Assembly (NCBI RefSeq): GCF_015694405.1
Contig: NZ_JADQDB010000006.1
Location: 186,001-250,000 of the forward strand
DNA from: Pelagibacterium limicola
GTDB lineage: Bacteria; Pseudomonadota; Alphaproteobacteria; Rhizobiales; Devosiaceae
DNA: 64,000 nt
Direction: 5' to 3'
A program made the position numbers and the translations under genes. Each line of letters begins with the position of its first letter. Position 1 is the first letter of the stretch. The notes under the pieces are model-generated. The model did no database searches. It saw only the letters and a program-made list of their open reading frames with translations, and had not been told where the DNA came from. This document shows, piece after piece, positions 7,651 through 16,844 of the stretch.

Positions 7651-8856
7651 CTAGAGCGGCAGCCCCTTGAGGAGCCGCGCGCCCGATATGCCCGCGGCGT
7701 GCCCCATGATTGCCGATTTGACCGGCCCGGACCGCTCGACGAGGGATAGTCCGAAATCGCGGACCGCGCGCACCGCCGCCGAATCGTTCGAAAACAGCCG
7801 GTTGAGCCCGTCCGTCGCCGCCGCCATCAACCCGGTATCGGTCGCCCGCGCCCTTTCGTAACGCGCCAGCACGTCGGCTTGCCCGTGATCGAGGCCGAGC
7901 CGCATGGCGTCGAGAACGATCTCGGCCAGCACCGCGACGTCCCGGAGCCCCAGATTGAGCCCCTGGCCGGCCAGCGGATGGATGACATGCGCTGCATCCC
8001 CGACAAGGGCCAGCCGCGGCGCCACGAATCGCCGCGCGATCGAAAGGCGCAGGGGAAATGCCTGCACCTCGTCGACGACCTCGACGCGGCCCAGCGTCGC
8101 CCCCATTACCGATTCGATCACCGGAGCAAGCTCACCGGGGGCCATTTTGGCGAGCGCGACGGCGCGATTGGACTTTTCGGTCCAGACAAGCGACGAAAAA
8201 TTGCCCTTGAGCGGGAGCGAAGCAAAGGGCCCCGATGGACGGAAGTGCTCGTAAGCGGTGTCCTCATGCGCCAGTGTATGAGAAATGGTCGTGACGATCC
8301 CCGACTGCCGGTAATCATGGGCGAACACCCCTATTCCCGCCATCTTGCGCAGCTCCGATTGCCCGCCATCGGCCGCCACCGCCAGCGGCGCGGCGTAAAC
8401 CCGACCATCTTCAAGTCGCACGTGGGCAAGCCCGCCCTCGCCGGAATACCCGGCCACGCTGCCCGGCTCGACCACCTCGATTAGACTTGCCGCGGCGATC
8501 AGGGACTGAGCGCTCGCGCGATTGGGCACCATATGCGCGAACGGATCGCCCCCTGCTCTCTCCTCCCCGAAATTGAGGAACACCGGTCGGGTCAGGTCCT
8601 GACCGCCCGAATCGGTGATTTTCATCCTGGCGATGGGATTGGCATCCTCTGCCATACCGTCCCAGACCCCCATGGCCCGGAACATGCGGACGACCCCTGC
8701 AGCGATCGCCGAGGCCCGCGCGTCCTTGGGCACCGACATTTCCCGCCTGTCGATCAGCGCGATCCGCACCCCAGGCGCAAACCGCCCCAGCGCCAGGCCC
8801 AGGGAAAGCCCCACCGGCCCGCCTCCGACGATGACGATATCGTAGCGCTGAGCCAT
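7651..8856 (-). CDS. FAD-dependent UbiH/UbiF/COQ6-family hydroxylase
   Basis: A 401-residue flavoprotein monooxygenase of the ubiquinone-biosynthesis hydroxylase family, acting on the polyprenyl-benzoquinone ring. Visible motifs: N-terminal dinucleotide-binding IVGGGPVGLSLGLALG, and GDAAHVIHPLAGQGLNLGLRD near residues 290-310, which is the second FAD motif typical of UbiH/COQ6. ATG 8856 is preferred over an upstream in-frame codon because it starts the Rossmann strand directly (MAQRYDIVIVGGG). The specific ring position cannot be assigned from sequence. It converges on the UPF0434 gene with a 2-bp gap. Confidence 0.87.
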   Translation of the reverse strand: MAQRYDIVIVGGGPVGLSLGLALGRFAPGVRIALIDRREMSVPKDARASAIAAGVVRMFRAMGVWDGMAEDANPIARMKITDSGGQDLTRPVFLNFGEERAGGDPFAHMVPNRASAQSLIAAASLIEVVEPGSVAGYSGEGGLAHVRLEDGRVYAAPLAVAADGGQSELRKMAGIGVFAHDYRQSGIVTTISHTLAHEDTAYEHFRPSGPFASLPLKGNFSSLVWTEKSNRAVALAKMAPGELAPVIESVMGATLGRVEVVDEVQAFPLRLSIARRFVAPRLALVGDAAHVIHPLAGQGLNLGLRDVAVLAEIVLDAMRLGLDHGQADVLARYERARATDTGLMAAATDGLNRLFSNDSAAVRAVRDFGLSLVERSGPVKSAIMGHAAGISGARLLKGLPL

Positions 8857-9157
8857 GACGAGTGACCTTATCGAAGAGAACCTATCTTCCCAGCATCGCA
8901 TCCGCGCCCATCGTGGGCAACCGGGCCCAACGCCGCATGGCAGATTCTAACTGCTGCAAAATTGTTCACCACGTGCCGAAGCTTGCGCTCACTATGCCTA
9001 AAATTTGGGCATAGGTGATTGTGTCGGGATTGCGGCTGCACGGCGGCGCATCGATCAAACCGTTAAATATCAGTAACTTGCGATTCGAAAATGCCGGTTG
9101 GCATGGCTCTTGAGTCTGGTGAACGCGTGTCAGGTGCGGAATCGGAAAGGAGCACCC
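8857..9157. other. Divergent intergenic region, hydroxylase / glnK
   Basis: This 301-bp gap separates the two divergent genes. Apart from the sigma-54-like promoter at 9098-9113 and the glnK Shine-Dalgarno (AAAGGAG, 9146-9152), I see no gene, tRNA or strong hairpin. The middle (about 8945-9090) is less GC-rich than the coding sequence on either side. Confidence 0.7.
9098..9113 (+). promoter_or_regulatory. Near-consensus sigma-54 promoter of glnK-amtB
   Basis: TTGGCATGGCTCTTGA has the -24 GG (9100-9101) separated by exactly 10 bp from the -12 dinucleotide, here GA instead of the canonical GC. The 45-bp distance to the glnK start and the nitrogen-control context support it; glnK-amtB operons are classic NtrC/RpoN targets. 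Confidence 0.55.
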
Positions 9158-9496
9158 ATGAAACTGCTTGTTGCAATCATTAAGCCGTCACGGCTCGAGG
9201 AGGTTCGCCAGGCTTTGAACTCGCTCGATGTGCACGGCATGACCGTCACCGAAGTCAAGGGATATGGGCGCCAGAAGGGTCACTCCGAAATCTATCGCGG
9301 GACCGAATACGCCGTTCACTTCCTGCCCAAACTGAAGGTTGAGATCGCTGTGGACGCCAGCCAGGTCGACGCAGTTGCCAGCGCCATAAAGGAAGCCGCC
9401 CAGACGGGCCGCATCGGTGACGGCAAGATTTTCATCCTGGATCTCGAACAGGCCGTCCGCATCCGCACCGGGGAAACCGGTGTCGAAGCGCTCTAG
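9158..9496 (+). CDS. glnK: Nitrogen regulatory P-II protein GlnK
   Basis: A 112-residue P-II signal protein that binds ATP/ADP/2-oxoglutarate and blocks AmtB when nitrogen is plentiful. Tyr51, the uridylylation site, is present in the T-loop (EIYRGTEY). The C-terminal signature (GRIGDGKIFI) is intact. The start is ATG 9158, preceded by AAAGGAG; an upstream in-frame reading adds a non-family leader. Followed after 30 bp by amtB, the standard partner. Confidence 0.95.
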   Translation: MKLLVAIIKPSRLEEVRQALNSLDVHGMTVTEVKGYGRQKGHSEIYRGTEYAVHFLPKLKVEIAVDASQVDAVASAIKEAAQTGRIGDGKIFILDLEQAVRIRTGETGVEAL

Positions 9497-9526
9497 GCCT
9501 GGCGCACATTTAGGAGAAAAACCACA

Positions 9527-10894
9527 ATGACTGCGTTCAAAATGTCAAAGATCGTCGGCACCGCGGCGCTTGCCGCCCTGCTCGTCGCACTTCCCGCGCT
9601 CGGCCAGGATGCCGAAGTGGCCGAAGAAGCTCTCGAAGTCGTCGAAACCCTCTCCGAGGGTGTTTCCGCCGACGTCGTCTTTATCCTCAATTCGTTCCTG
9701 ATGATTCTCGGCGGCATCCTCGTCATGTGGATGGCGGCCGGTTTCGCCATGCTCGAGGCCGGACTTGTCCGCACCAAGAACGTCTCGATGCAGCTGGTCA
9801 AGAACGTCTCGCTGTTTTCGATCGCAGCGGTCGCCTACTATGCCCTTGGCTACATCCTCATGTATCCGGGCGACGCCTGGATGGCGGACGGCTGGCTCGG
9901 TGCCATCGGCATTGCCGTGCTCGAACCGGTCGGCGTAACGGCGGATGCCGCCGATGCCTTCGATTACGCCTCTACCAGTTCGGACTTCTTCTTCCAGGTG
10001 ATGTTCGTGGCCACCGCCGCGTCCATTGTCTCGGGTACACTGGCCGAGCGCATCAAGCTGCTGCCCTTCCTTATCTTCACCCTGATCCTTACCGCGGTCA
10101 TCTATCCCATCCAGGGTTCCTGGACCTGGGGTGAAGGCTGGCTGGACGCTGCCGGCTTTTCGGACTTTGCCGGCTCGACCATCGTTCACTCGGTAGGCGG
10201 ATGGGCCGCACTCGCCGGCGCGATACTCCTGGGCGCTCGCAAGGGCAAGTACAACCCGGATGGTACCGTCAATGCCATGCCCGGCTCGTCCATGCCGCTC
10301 GCCGCGCTCGGCACTTTCATCCTCTGGCTCGGCTGGTTCGGCTTTAACGGGGCGTCCCAGCTCGCCATGGGTTCGGTGGGCGACGTGGCCGATGTCGGTC
10401 GCATCATGGCCAATACCAACACCGCCGCCGCCGGCGGCGCCCTCGCGGCCCTCATTCTGACCTCGGTCATCTACAAGAAGGTCGACCTGACCTTTGTCCT
10501 CAACGGCGCTCTTGCCGGTCTCGTCTCGATCACCGCTGAACCGCTCACCCCGGGCCTCGGGACCGCGACGCTCATCGGCGCCGTCGGTGGCGTGATCGTC
10601 GTCGTTGCCGTGCCGCTGCTTGACCGGCTCAAGATCGACGACGTCGTGGGTGCGATTCCCGTCCACCTTCTGGCCGGCATCTGGGGCACGCTGATCGTGC
10701 CGCTGACCAATCCCAATGCCAATATCGGCTCGCAGATCACCGGCATCCTTGCCATTGGCGTCTTCGTCTTTGTCGTCAGCCTCGTGGTCTGGGCAATCCT
10801 CAAGGCCACGGTCGGCCTGCGTCCCTCGGAGGACGACGAGGCGCTCGGGCTCGACAAGGCTGAAGTGGGCGTCGAGGCCTATCCCGAGTTCTGA
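9527..10894 (+). CDS. amtB: Ammonium transporter AmtB
   Basis: A 455-residue Amt/Rh channel conducting ammonium across the inner membrane. It begins with a cleavable signal peptide (cleavage near ALPALGQ-DA) and has about 11 helices. The pore twin histidines are visible in TIVHSVGGWAALAG and IPVHLLAGIWGT, and the signature FNGAS-containing segment is present. An acidic loop (EVAEEALEVVETLSEG) follows the signal peptide. Co-transcribed with glnK, whose trimer plugs the channel. The operon ends at the hairpin series between 10908 and 11096. Confidence 0.96.
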   Translation: MTAFKMSKIVGTAALAALLVALPALGQDAEVAEEALEVVETLSEGVSADVVFILNSFLMILGGILVMWMAAGFAMLEAGLVRTKNVSMQLVKNVSLFSIAAVAYYALGYILMYPGDAWMADGWLGAIGIAVLEPVGVTADAADAFDYASTSSDFFFQVMFVATAASIVSGTLAERIKLLPFLIFTLILTAVIYPIQGSWTWGEGWLDAAGFSDFAGSTIVHSVGGWAALAGAILLGARKGKYNPDGTVNAMPGSSMPLAALGTFILWLGWFGFNGASQLAMGSVGDVADVGRIMANTNTAAAGGALAALILTSVIYKKVDLTFVLNGALAGLVSITAEPLTPGLGTATLIGAVGGVIVVVAVPLLDRLKIDDVVGAIPVHLLAGIWGTLIVPLTNPNANIGSQITGILAIGVFVFVVSLVVWAILKATVGLRPSEDDEALGLDKAEVGVEAYPEF

Positions 10895-10907
10895 TCCATT
10901 TCATCCC

Positions 10908-10937
10908 GGTTCCGGGCGGCCAATGCTGCCCGGAACC
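10908..10937 (+). other. GC-rich hairpin just after amtB
   Basis: GGTTCCGGGCGGC-CAAT-GCTGCCCGGAACC pairs over 13 bp with one G-U. No T-tract follows, so it is a 3'-end stabilising stem rather than a complete intrinsic terminator. Confidence 0.6.
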
Positions 10938-10953
10938 TACCGCCGGAAACGGC

Positions 10954-11034
10954 GTGCAGCCCGTATCCCTCTTTAGACCCCACATCCAAAGAGGCCTTCC
11001 CACTCGCAAATCAGCATACGGGCTGCACTCTTTT
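10954..11034 (+). terminator. Nested long stem-loop ending in a T-run
   Basis: Outer arms GTGCAGCCCGTAT (10954-10966) and ATACGGGCTGCAC (11016-11028) are perfectly complementary; inside them CCTCTTT (10968-10974) pairs with AAAGAGG (10988-10994). The right outer arm is followed by TCTTTTT. The ~75-nt size is much larger than a usual terminator, and a small structured RNA is an alternative. Confidence 0.55.
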
Positions 11035-11060
11035 TCCGACGCCTCCTCCCAAGGCGGACA

Positions 11061-11096
11061 AAGGCCTGCCGGGCAAAGCTGGCAGGCCTTTTTCTT
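11061..11096 (+). terminator. Canonical intrinsic terminator of glnK-amtB region
   Basis: AAGGCCTGCC-(10 nt)-GGCAGGCCTT is a perfect 10-bp stem followed by TTTC. It lies 90 bp before ftsK and separates the two transcription units. Confidence 0.85.
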
Positions 11097-11185
11097 GCGT
11101 CGTTTTTATGCCGGACGCTAAGCCCGGGTTAACCATGGGCCGGTAGTCTCGCGCCAAAGTACTGCGTTCAAGGCTCGGCTTATTC

Positions 11186-13780
11186 ATGACCCTGCACCCG
11201 TCCTCGCACCTCGACGACCGGCATTCGGCCGCCCCGGTGCTCTCGATCACCATTCCGCTGCGCCTCATCGGCATTCTCATTGCCGCCCTGTCGGTCATGG
11301 CGTTGGCGGCTTTGGCCTCGTGGTCGGTGGACGATCCGAGCTTTTCCTATGCCACCGACAAGCGGCCGGAAAACTGGCTCGGCTTTGCCGGCGCGGTGTA
11401 TGCCGATTTCGCCTTCCAGCTTTTGGGCCTCGCCGCGCTTTTGATGCTGATTCCCCCGCTCGTCTGGGCGCTTGCGCTCATCAGGCGCGTGCCGCCCGCC
11501 TATATGGGCCTGCGGATGGGCGGCTGGATCGTCGGCACGGTCCTGGCGACCGGATTTTTCGCCTGCTTCCCAGTCCCCCAGAGCTGGCCATTGCCGCTCG
11601 GGTTGGGAGGCTTTTCCGGCACCGGATTCACCAATCTTTACGTCTGGACATTCGGCGGGCCCGCGGAAGGCTTCGGCGCCGCGATCTTCGCTGCGGTCCT
11701 TGCCGTCCCAAGCCTCGGACTGATCTGGCTTTCCGCCCGCACGCGCCCTCCCTTCGAGGCCGAACCGCGCCTGCCTACGGCACGGGGTAAGGCGCAGCCA
11801 AAGCCGGCCGCTGCCCGCACAGCGCCCGAACCGCAGATCGAGGAGGACGACGATCGCGCTGGGTTCGGGGATGTGATTCTGGGCTATCTCGCCCATTGGG
11901 GCTTCGTGCTCAAGGGATTCTTCAAGCGTCTCGCCGCGCGCTCCAAGCCCGAACCCGATCCGCGCTCCGGCTGGCAAAACACCGACTTCGAGCCCCAGCT
12001 CGACCGCGCCATTGCCCCGCCCCGCCGCGAGCCCGATCTTGGTCCTGCCGGGCGCACGGCCTATCGGGACGATGACGACGATTATTATGCCGAGTCCGAT
12101 GACGAGCCCGTGCAGCGCGGTCGTAACGAAAACGATGACGACATCGCACGTCTGATCGTCGAGGAAAACCGTGTGCCCGGACCCCGTGTGGCCGCACCGG
12201 CGCCCCGGCCGGCGCCGTCCCACCGTACCATGCGCGAAGCGCAAGGCTCGCTCCTGCCGGCCGAAGGGTTCGAACTGCCCCCTCTCGACCTGCTGGCGAT
12301 GCCACGCGCCAATCAGCTTTCCCCCGAACACCTCCCCGAGGCGCTTGAGGAGAACGCCAAGCAGCTCGAAGGCGTTCTCGAGGATTTCGGCGTCAAGGGC
12401 GACATCATCAACGTCCGCCCCGGCCCGGTGGTGACGCTCTACGAACTTGAACCGGCCCCCGGCATCAAGTCGTCCCGCGTCATTTCCCTCGCCGACGATA
12501 TCGCACGCTCGATGAGCGCCATCTCGGCCCGCGTCGCGGTCGTCCCCGGCCGCAACGCCATCGGCATCGAATTGCCCAACAAGACCCGGGAAACCGTTTA
12601 CCTGCGCGAACTGCTCGCTTCGGCAGATTACGACAAGGCCAAGGCCAAGCTCCCGATCTGCCTCGGCAAGACCATCGGTGGCGAGCCGATCATCGTCGAT
12701 CTGGCGCGCATGCCCCATCTTCTGATCGCCGGCACCACCGGATCGGGCAAGTCGGTCGGCATCAACACGATGATCCTTTCGCTCCTGTACAAGATGTCGC
12801 CCGAGCAGTGCCGTCTGATCATGATCGACCCCAAGATGCTGGAATTGTCCGTCTATGACGGCATCCCGCACCTCCTCACCCCGGTGGTCACCGACCCCTC
12901 CAAGGCCGTCGTCGCGCTCAAATGGGCCGTCCGCGAGATGGAGGATCGCTACAAGAAGATGAGCAAGGTCGGCGTACGCAATATCGATGGGTTCAACGCC
13001 CGCATCGCCGAAGCCGCCGCCAAGGGCGAGGTCATCACCCGCACCGTCCAGACCGGGTTCGACCGCGAGACTGGCGAAGCCATTTTCGAATCGGAAGAGT
13101 TCGATCTCCAGCCCCTGCCCTATATCGTCGTCATCGTCGACGAGATGGCCGATCTGATGATGGTGGCCGGCAAGGATATCGAGGGTGCCATCCAGCGCCT
13201 CGCCCAGATGGCCCGCGCCGCCGGTATTCACCTGATCATGGCCACCCAGCGTCCCTCGGTCGACGTCATCACGGGTACGGTGAAGGCAAACTTCCCCACC
13301 CGCGTCTCCTTTCAGGTGACCTCCAAGATCGACAGCCGTACCATCCTTGGCGAGCAGGGCGCCGAACAACTCCTCGGCAACGGCGACATGCTTTACATGG
13401 CGGGCGGCGGGCGCATCAAGCGACTGCACGGTGCCTTTGTCGCCGATGGCGAGGTCGAGGACATCGTCTCGCATCTCAAGAGCCAGGGCACCCCCGAATA
13501 TCTCGATTCGATCACCACCGAGGACGATGACGGCTCGATGGGCGGGTTTGACGATGACGGCGGGTTCGGTGGATCGGGCGACGAGCTTTACGACAAGGCC
13601 GTCAACATCGTTCTCACCGACAAGAAGGCCTCGACCTCCTATATCCAGCGGCGCCTCTCGGTCGGCTACAACAAGGCTGCCTCCCTCATCGAGCGCATGG
13701 AACAGGAGGGGATCATTTCCCCGGCCAACCATGCCGGCAAGCGCGAGGTGCTGATCGGTGACAATGCGGATGGATATTGA
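11186..13780 (+). CDS. ftsK: DNA translocase FtsK
   Basis: An 864-residue septal DNA pump. The N-terminal ~190 residues contain about four membrane helices. A charged linker (about 200-370) follows, then the RecA-like motor with Walker A GTTGSGKS (from residue 516) and Walker [11 protein letters not shown] (near 646). The C-terminal gamma winged-helix domain ([20 protein letters not shown], from about 807) recognises polarity sequences and activates XerCD. It helps clear chromosome termini from the closing septum. No clear Shine-Dalgarno precedes the ATG. It is followed by lolA, a common neighbour in alphaproteobacteria. Confidence 0.95.
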   Translation: MTLHPSSHLDDRHSAAPVLSITIPLRLIGILIAALSVMALAALASWSVDDPSFSYATDKRPENWLGFAGAVYADFAFQLLGLAALLMLIPPLVWALALIRRVPPAYMGLRMGGWIVGTVLATGFFACFPVPQSWPLPLGLGGFSGTGFTNLYVWTFGGPAEGFGAAIFAAVLAVPSLGLIWLSARTRPPFEAEPRLPTARGKAQPKPAAARTAPEPQIEEDDDRAGFGDVILGYLAHWGFVLKGFFKRLAARSKPEPDPRSGWQNTDFEPQLDRAIAPPRREPDLGPAGRTAYRDDDDDYYAESDDEPVQRGRNENDDDIARLIVEENRVPGPRVAAPAPRPAPSHRTMREAQGSLLPAEGFELPPLDLLAMPRANQLSPEHLPEALEENAKQLEGVLEDFGVKGDIINVRPGPVVTLYELEPAPGIKSSRVISLADDIARSMSAISARVAVVPGRNAIGIELPNKTRETVYLRELLASADYDKAKAKLPICLGKTIGGEPIIVDLARMPHLLIAGTTGSGKSVGINTMILSLLYKMSPEQCRLIMIDPKMLELSVYDGIPHLLTPVVTDPSKAVVALKWAVREMEDRYKKMSKVGVRNIDGFNARIAEAAAKGEVITRTVQTGFDRETGEAIFESEEFDLQPLPYIVVIVDEMADLMMVAGKDIEGAIQRLAQMARAAGIHLIMATQRPSVDVITGTVKANFPTRVSFQVTSKIDSRTILGEQGAEQLLGNGDMLYMAGGGRIKRLHGAFVADGEVEDIVSHLKSQGTPEYLDSITTEDDDGSMGGFDDDGGFGGSGDELYDKAVNIVLTDKKASTSYIQRRLSVGYNKAASLIERMEQEGIISPANHAGKREVLIGDNADGY

Positions 13781-13902
13781 CCGGGGGCAACTCACGACCC
13801 CGGTCACGATTTGCTGAGCGCCGCCATCCGATATCTGCCGTAATCGGCTTTTAAACACCTGTGCCAAGGGGCAAAGTGCAAAAGCCTTTCGGAGACGTCC
13901 TG

Positions 13903-14532
13903 ATGATTCGCCTCAAAGCCTTGCTGGTTCTTCTTGCTGCAACGCTCCTGCTGTCCGCACCGGCGGCGGCCCAGACCCGATCCCTCTCCGCCGATGAGGA
14001 GTTCATCCTCCAGGAGCTTTCGGACCACAACACCGCCATCCGCACCATGGCGGGCCGGTTCGTCCAGGTCGATAGCCAGGGCGGGCAGATCGAGGGTACT
14101 TTCTTTCTCAAACGCCCCAATTTCGTGCGTTTCCGCTACGCACCGCCCAGCCGTGAAGAAATCATCTCCCAGGGCCGGGGCTTTTACGTCATCGACCGCG
14201 AGCAGCGCACCCAATACGCCTATGCGCAGGATCACGTGCCCCTGCGCCAGTTCCTGGGCGAGCAGGTTTCCCTGATCACCACCAATCTCTCCGATGTCGT
14301 CATGAGCGAAACCCATGTCGCGGTCATGATCACCGACGACAGCCCGATCGGGACGGTGCAGGTCTCGCTGATCTTTGACCGGGCGACGCTCGATCTCGTG
14401 CAATGGAGCCTCATCGAGCCTTCCGGCGTCGAGACGACGTTCTCGATCCAGGAAACCGAGAAAAACGTCGATATTCCGGACCATTATTTCTATATCGATC
14501 CCACTTACCGCTCGGTCGCCTCGCCACAATAG
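13903..14532 (+). CDS. lolA: LolA-like outer-membrane lipoprotein carrier
   Basis: A 209-residue periplasmic protein that shuttles lipoproteins from LolCDE to the outer membrane. It begins with a signal peptide (MIRLKALLVLLAATLL, cleavage after APAAAQ). The mature part has LolA family features: TMAGRFVQVDSQGGQIEGTF, KRPNFVRFRY and VIDREQRTQYAY, consistent with the half-open beta-barrel. ATG 13903 is used because GGAGACG lies upstream and it begins the signal peptide; an upstream GTG would put 14 polar residues ahead of it. Located after ftsK. Confidence 0.87.
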   Translation: MIRLKALLVLLAATLLLSAPAAAQTRSLSADEEFILQELSDHNTAIRTMAGRFVQVDSQGGQIEGTFFLKRPNFVRFRYAPPSREEIISQGRGFYVIDREQRTQYAYAQDHVPLRQFLGEQVSLITTNLSDVVMSETHVAVMITDDSPIGTVQVSLIFDRATLDLVQWSLIEPSGVETTFSIQETEKNVDIPDHYFYIDPTYRSVASPQ

Positions 14533-14556
14533 GCAGCCGGGGTTTACCTCGGGCCA

Positions 14557-14600
14557 ATGCTCGGAGATAAGGGGAATCGTCATTTTCCCTCTCCGAGCAT
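14557..14600. other. Long perfect stem-loop between lolA and xthA
   Basis: ATGCTCGGAGA (14557-14567) and TCTCCGAGCAT (14590-14600) are fully complementary, with extra inner pairing of GGGGAA with TTCCCT. The right arm ends 3 nt before the xthA ATG and no T-run follows, so it would cover the xthA ribosome-binding region in RNA. Confidence 0.6.
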
Positions 14601-14603
14601 CCC

Positions 14604-15404
14604 ATGCCTTCGCTTGCCACCTGGAACATCAATTCCGTCCGGCTCCGTCTGCCCATCGTCCTCGAATTCCTGGCCACCTACGCGCCCGATGTCCTGTGCC
14701 TGCAGGAGATCAAATGCACCAACGACCAGTTTCCCGCCCGGGCGCTGGACGATGCTGGCTATATCCATCAGGCGGTGCACGGCCAGAAGGGCTATCACGG
14801 GGTTGCCATTCTCTCGAAAGTGCCGCTGGACGAGATCGCGACGAGAGGTTTCTGCGGCATACCGGACAGCCGCCACATCTCGGCCCGACTCGATCTGGGG
14901 CACGGTCCGATGACCGTGCACAATTTCTATATCCCGGCCGGGGGTGACGAACCGGACCCGGAGATCAATCCCAAATTCCGCCACAAGCTCGATTTTCTCG
15001 CCGAAATGCAGGAGTGGTTTGATGATCTCGTTTTCGACCGCGGCCAGTTGATCTGCGGGGACTTCAACGTGGCGCCGCACGAAAACGACGTCTGGAGCCA
15101 CAAACAACTCCTCAAGATTGTCTCGCACACGCCCGTCGAAACCGAAGCGCTGGACCGCCTGCTCGCCCGACGCAATTGGGTCGATCTCGTGCGCCAGCAC
15201 ATCCCTATAGAGGAAAAGGTCTATTCCTGGTGGAGCTACCGGGCCAAGGACTGGGACCTCTCGGACCGCGGCCGCCGGCTCGACCATATCTGGGGAACGC
15301 GCGACGTCGCTGCCCATGCCCGCGCCGCCCATATCCTGCGTCCGGCCCGCGGGTGGTCGGACAAGCCCTCCGACCACGTGCCGGTCATCGTCGAATTTGC
15401 CTGA
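14604..15404 (+). CDS. xthA: Exodeoxyribonuclease III
   Basis: A 266-residue AP endonuclease/3'-5' exonuclease of the ExoIII (EEP) family for base-excision repair. Catalytic motifs in order: ATWNINSVRLRL, LCLQEIKC (metal-binding Glu), ICGDFNVAPHEND (Asp/Asn) and SDHVPVIVEF (Asp-His at the C-terminus). Length matches the family. The start MPSLATWN is where family members start, although no Shine-Dalgarno is visible and a stable hairpin ends 3 nt upstream. Confidence 0.94.
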   Translation: MPSLATWNINSVRLRLPIVLEFLATYAPDVLCLQEIKCTNDQFPARALDDAGYIHQAVHGQKGYHGVAILSKVPLDEIATRGFCGIPDSRHISARLDLGHGPMTVHNFYIPAGGDEPDPEINPKFRHKLDFLAEMQEWFDDLVFDRGQLICGDFNVAPHENDVWSHKQLLKIVSHTPVETEALDRLLARRNWVDLVRQHIPIEEKVYSWWSYRAKDWDLSDRGRRLDHIWGTRDVAAHARAAHILRPARGWSDKPSDHVPVIVEFA

Positions 15405-15416
15405 TCGGAAGTTTAA

Positions 15417-15453
15417 GTGAACGAATTGAACGGATTTCGTATAATTCGTTCAC
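15417..15453. other. Perfect 11-bp inverted repeat between convergent genes
   Basis: GTGAACGAATT (15417-15427) and AATTCGTTCAC (15443-15453) are separated by 15 nt. It lies between the ends of xthA and the cNMP-binding gene and probably protects or terminates both transcripts; a T-tract is lacking on both sides. Confidence 0.55.
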
Positions 15454-15478
15454 GAATACGACGAGGCGTCGAGACTTT

Positions 15479-15925
15479 TCACCGTGTGAAGCGGGACGCC
15501 AATCCCGTAACGCGATCGAGATAATTGACGAGATCGTGGCGCAGGATGGCAGCGACGCTTTCCGCGAGCGGGGGATCGGAACGCAGGATTTTCAGGAACG
15601 GCTCGCGGGGCACGAATAAAAGTTCGGACGAACGCCGCGCCACTACGGTTTCGGCGCGCGGTCGCGTAAGCATCAGGCCCATCTCTCCGACGAGAGCAGG
15701 GGGATCGATGATGAAGCGCCCGCTGTCGGTTTGGGTCTCGCGGGCTTCGAGCTGGCCCGAAACCAGGACATAGGCCCCGTTTGCCGCCACGCCGGCCTCA
15801 AAGATCACGTCGCCGGGCGCAACCGAAAGGGCTTCGGACGCAAACGCCAAAAGCTTGAGTTGCTCGTCATCGAAATCGGCAAAGAAGTCGAGCGCCCTGA
15901 ATGCGCCGGACTCGTCAAATGCCAT
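15479..15925 (-). CDS. Cyclic nucleotide-binding domain protein
   Basis: A 148-residue single-domain cNMP-binding (CAP_ED) protein with no DNA-binding domain. The phosphate-binding-cassette region is visible as PALVGEMGLMLTRPRAETVVA, with the GE and RA elements expected for cyclic-nucleotide contact. It lies 119 bp downstream of an OmpR-type regulator on the same strand. From memory, a similar pair sits in Brucella (OtpR/CenR locus, partner annotated as a cAMP-dependent kinase regulatory subunit); I could not check this. The ligand and partner are unknown. Confidence 0.85.
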   Translation of the reverse strand: MAFDESGAFRALDFFADFDDEQLKLLAFASEALSVAPGDVIFEAGVAANGAYVLVSGQLEARETQTDSGRFIIDPPALVGEMGLMLTRPRAETVVARRSSELLFVPREPFLKILRSDPPLAESVAAILRHDLVNYLDRVTGLASRFTR

Positions 15926-16044
15926 CGTGCTGCCCCCGCAAGCGATACTGCAGCCACATTCTTGGCATATTTCGCCAAAAGGTCAAAGACTTGGCGATTT
16001 TGGACCCATGCGGGCGCGCCTTGCCCGCGAACGATCCCACCGGT

Positions 16045-16728
16045 CTAGGGGACGAGCCGGTAGCCGCCTTCCTCAGTAACAAGGAGCCGAGCGTTGGAAG
16101 GATCGCGCTCGATCTTCTGGCGTAAGCGATAGATATGGGTTTCGAGCGTATGGGTGGTGACGCGGTTGTTATACCCCCAAACCTCCGAGAGGAGGATATC
16201 GCGCGATATGGTCCGGGGGCCCTGGCGATAAAGGTATTTCAGAATCGAGGTTTCCTTGTCGGTGAGGCGGATCTTGGCCCCTTCGCCGTTCTCGAGCAGC
16301 TTGGCCGCCGGCTGGAACCTGTAGGGCCCGATGGAGAAAACCACGTCCTCGCTCTGGTCATGCTGGCGCAGCGCGGTGCGCACTCGGGCCAGCAGCACGG
16401 GGAAGCGGAAGGGCTTGGTCACATAGTCGTTGGCCCCGCTCTCGAGCCCCAGCACCTCATCGGCCTCGGTGTCCTGCCCGGTAAGCATGATGACCGGCGC
16501 GCGGAATCCTTCCTTGCGCATGATCTTGAGCGCCTCCCGCCCGTCCATGTCGGGGAGGCCGACATCGAGCAGCATCAAATCGAGTGTCTCTCCTCGGGCG
16601 GTTTCACGCGCGGCGGCGGCGGTGCCGGCTTCAAGGAGTGTAAATTCTCCCAATGGCTCGAACTGCTCGCGCAGAAGCGATCGCAACTCGGCGTCATCAT
16701 CAACGATCAGCAGGCGGCGCTTATTCAT
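16045..16728 (-). CDS. OmpR/PhoB-family response regulator (CenR/OtpR-like?)
   Basis: A 227-residue two-component regulator. The receiver domain (1-120) has the acidic pair DDD at 10-12, phospho-acceptor Asp55 (LMLLDVGLPD) and the KPF lysine loop. The C-terminal winged helix (about 130-225) shows LTDKETSILKYLYRQGPRTI and THTLETHIYRLRQKIE. ATG 16728 begins the receiver; an upstream in-frame extension adds basic residues without homology. No histidine kinase is adjacent, so it is an orphan here. Context resembles that of the envelope-stress regulator CenR/OtpR of alphaproteobacteria, but identity is tentative. Confidence 0.9.
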   Translation of the reverse strand: MNKRRLLIVDDDAELRSLLREQFEPLGEFTLLEAGTAAAARETARGETLDLMLLDVGLPDMDGREALKIMRKEGFRAPVIMLTGQDTEADEVLGLESGANDYVTKPFRFPVLLARVRTALRQHDQSEDVVFSIGPYRFQPAAKLLENGEGAKIRLTDKETSILKYLYRQGPRTISRDILLSEVWGYNNRVTTHTLETHIYRLRQKIERDPSNARLLVTEEGGYRLVP

Positions 16729-16844
16729 TCCGAGCCCTCTAGACCTTTTTGCGTGGCGGCCGTTCGGCAGCAAACGGCTGGTTTTCCATATGTTTATCTA
16801 CGTATAAATATGGCGGGTCAGCGGGCGGACCGATCAAATCGCCG

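Noticed and set aside
11180-13867. An 895-codon open frame on the minus strand opposite ftsK
   Set aside because: It is entirely antisense to a clear FtsK gene, has repetitive low-complexity content and no family signature. Long antisense frames are expected in high-GC genes.
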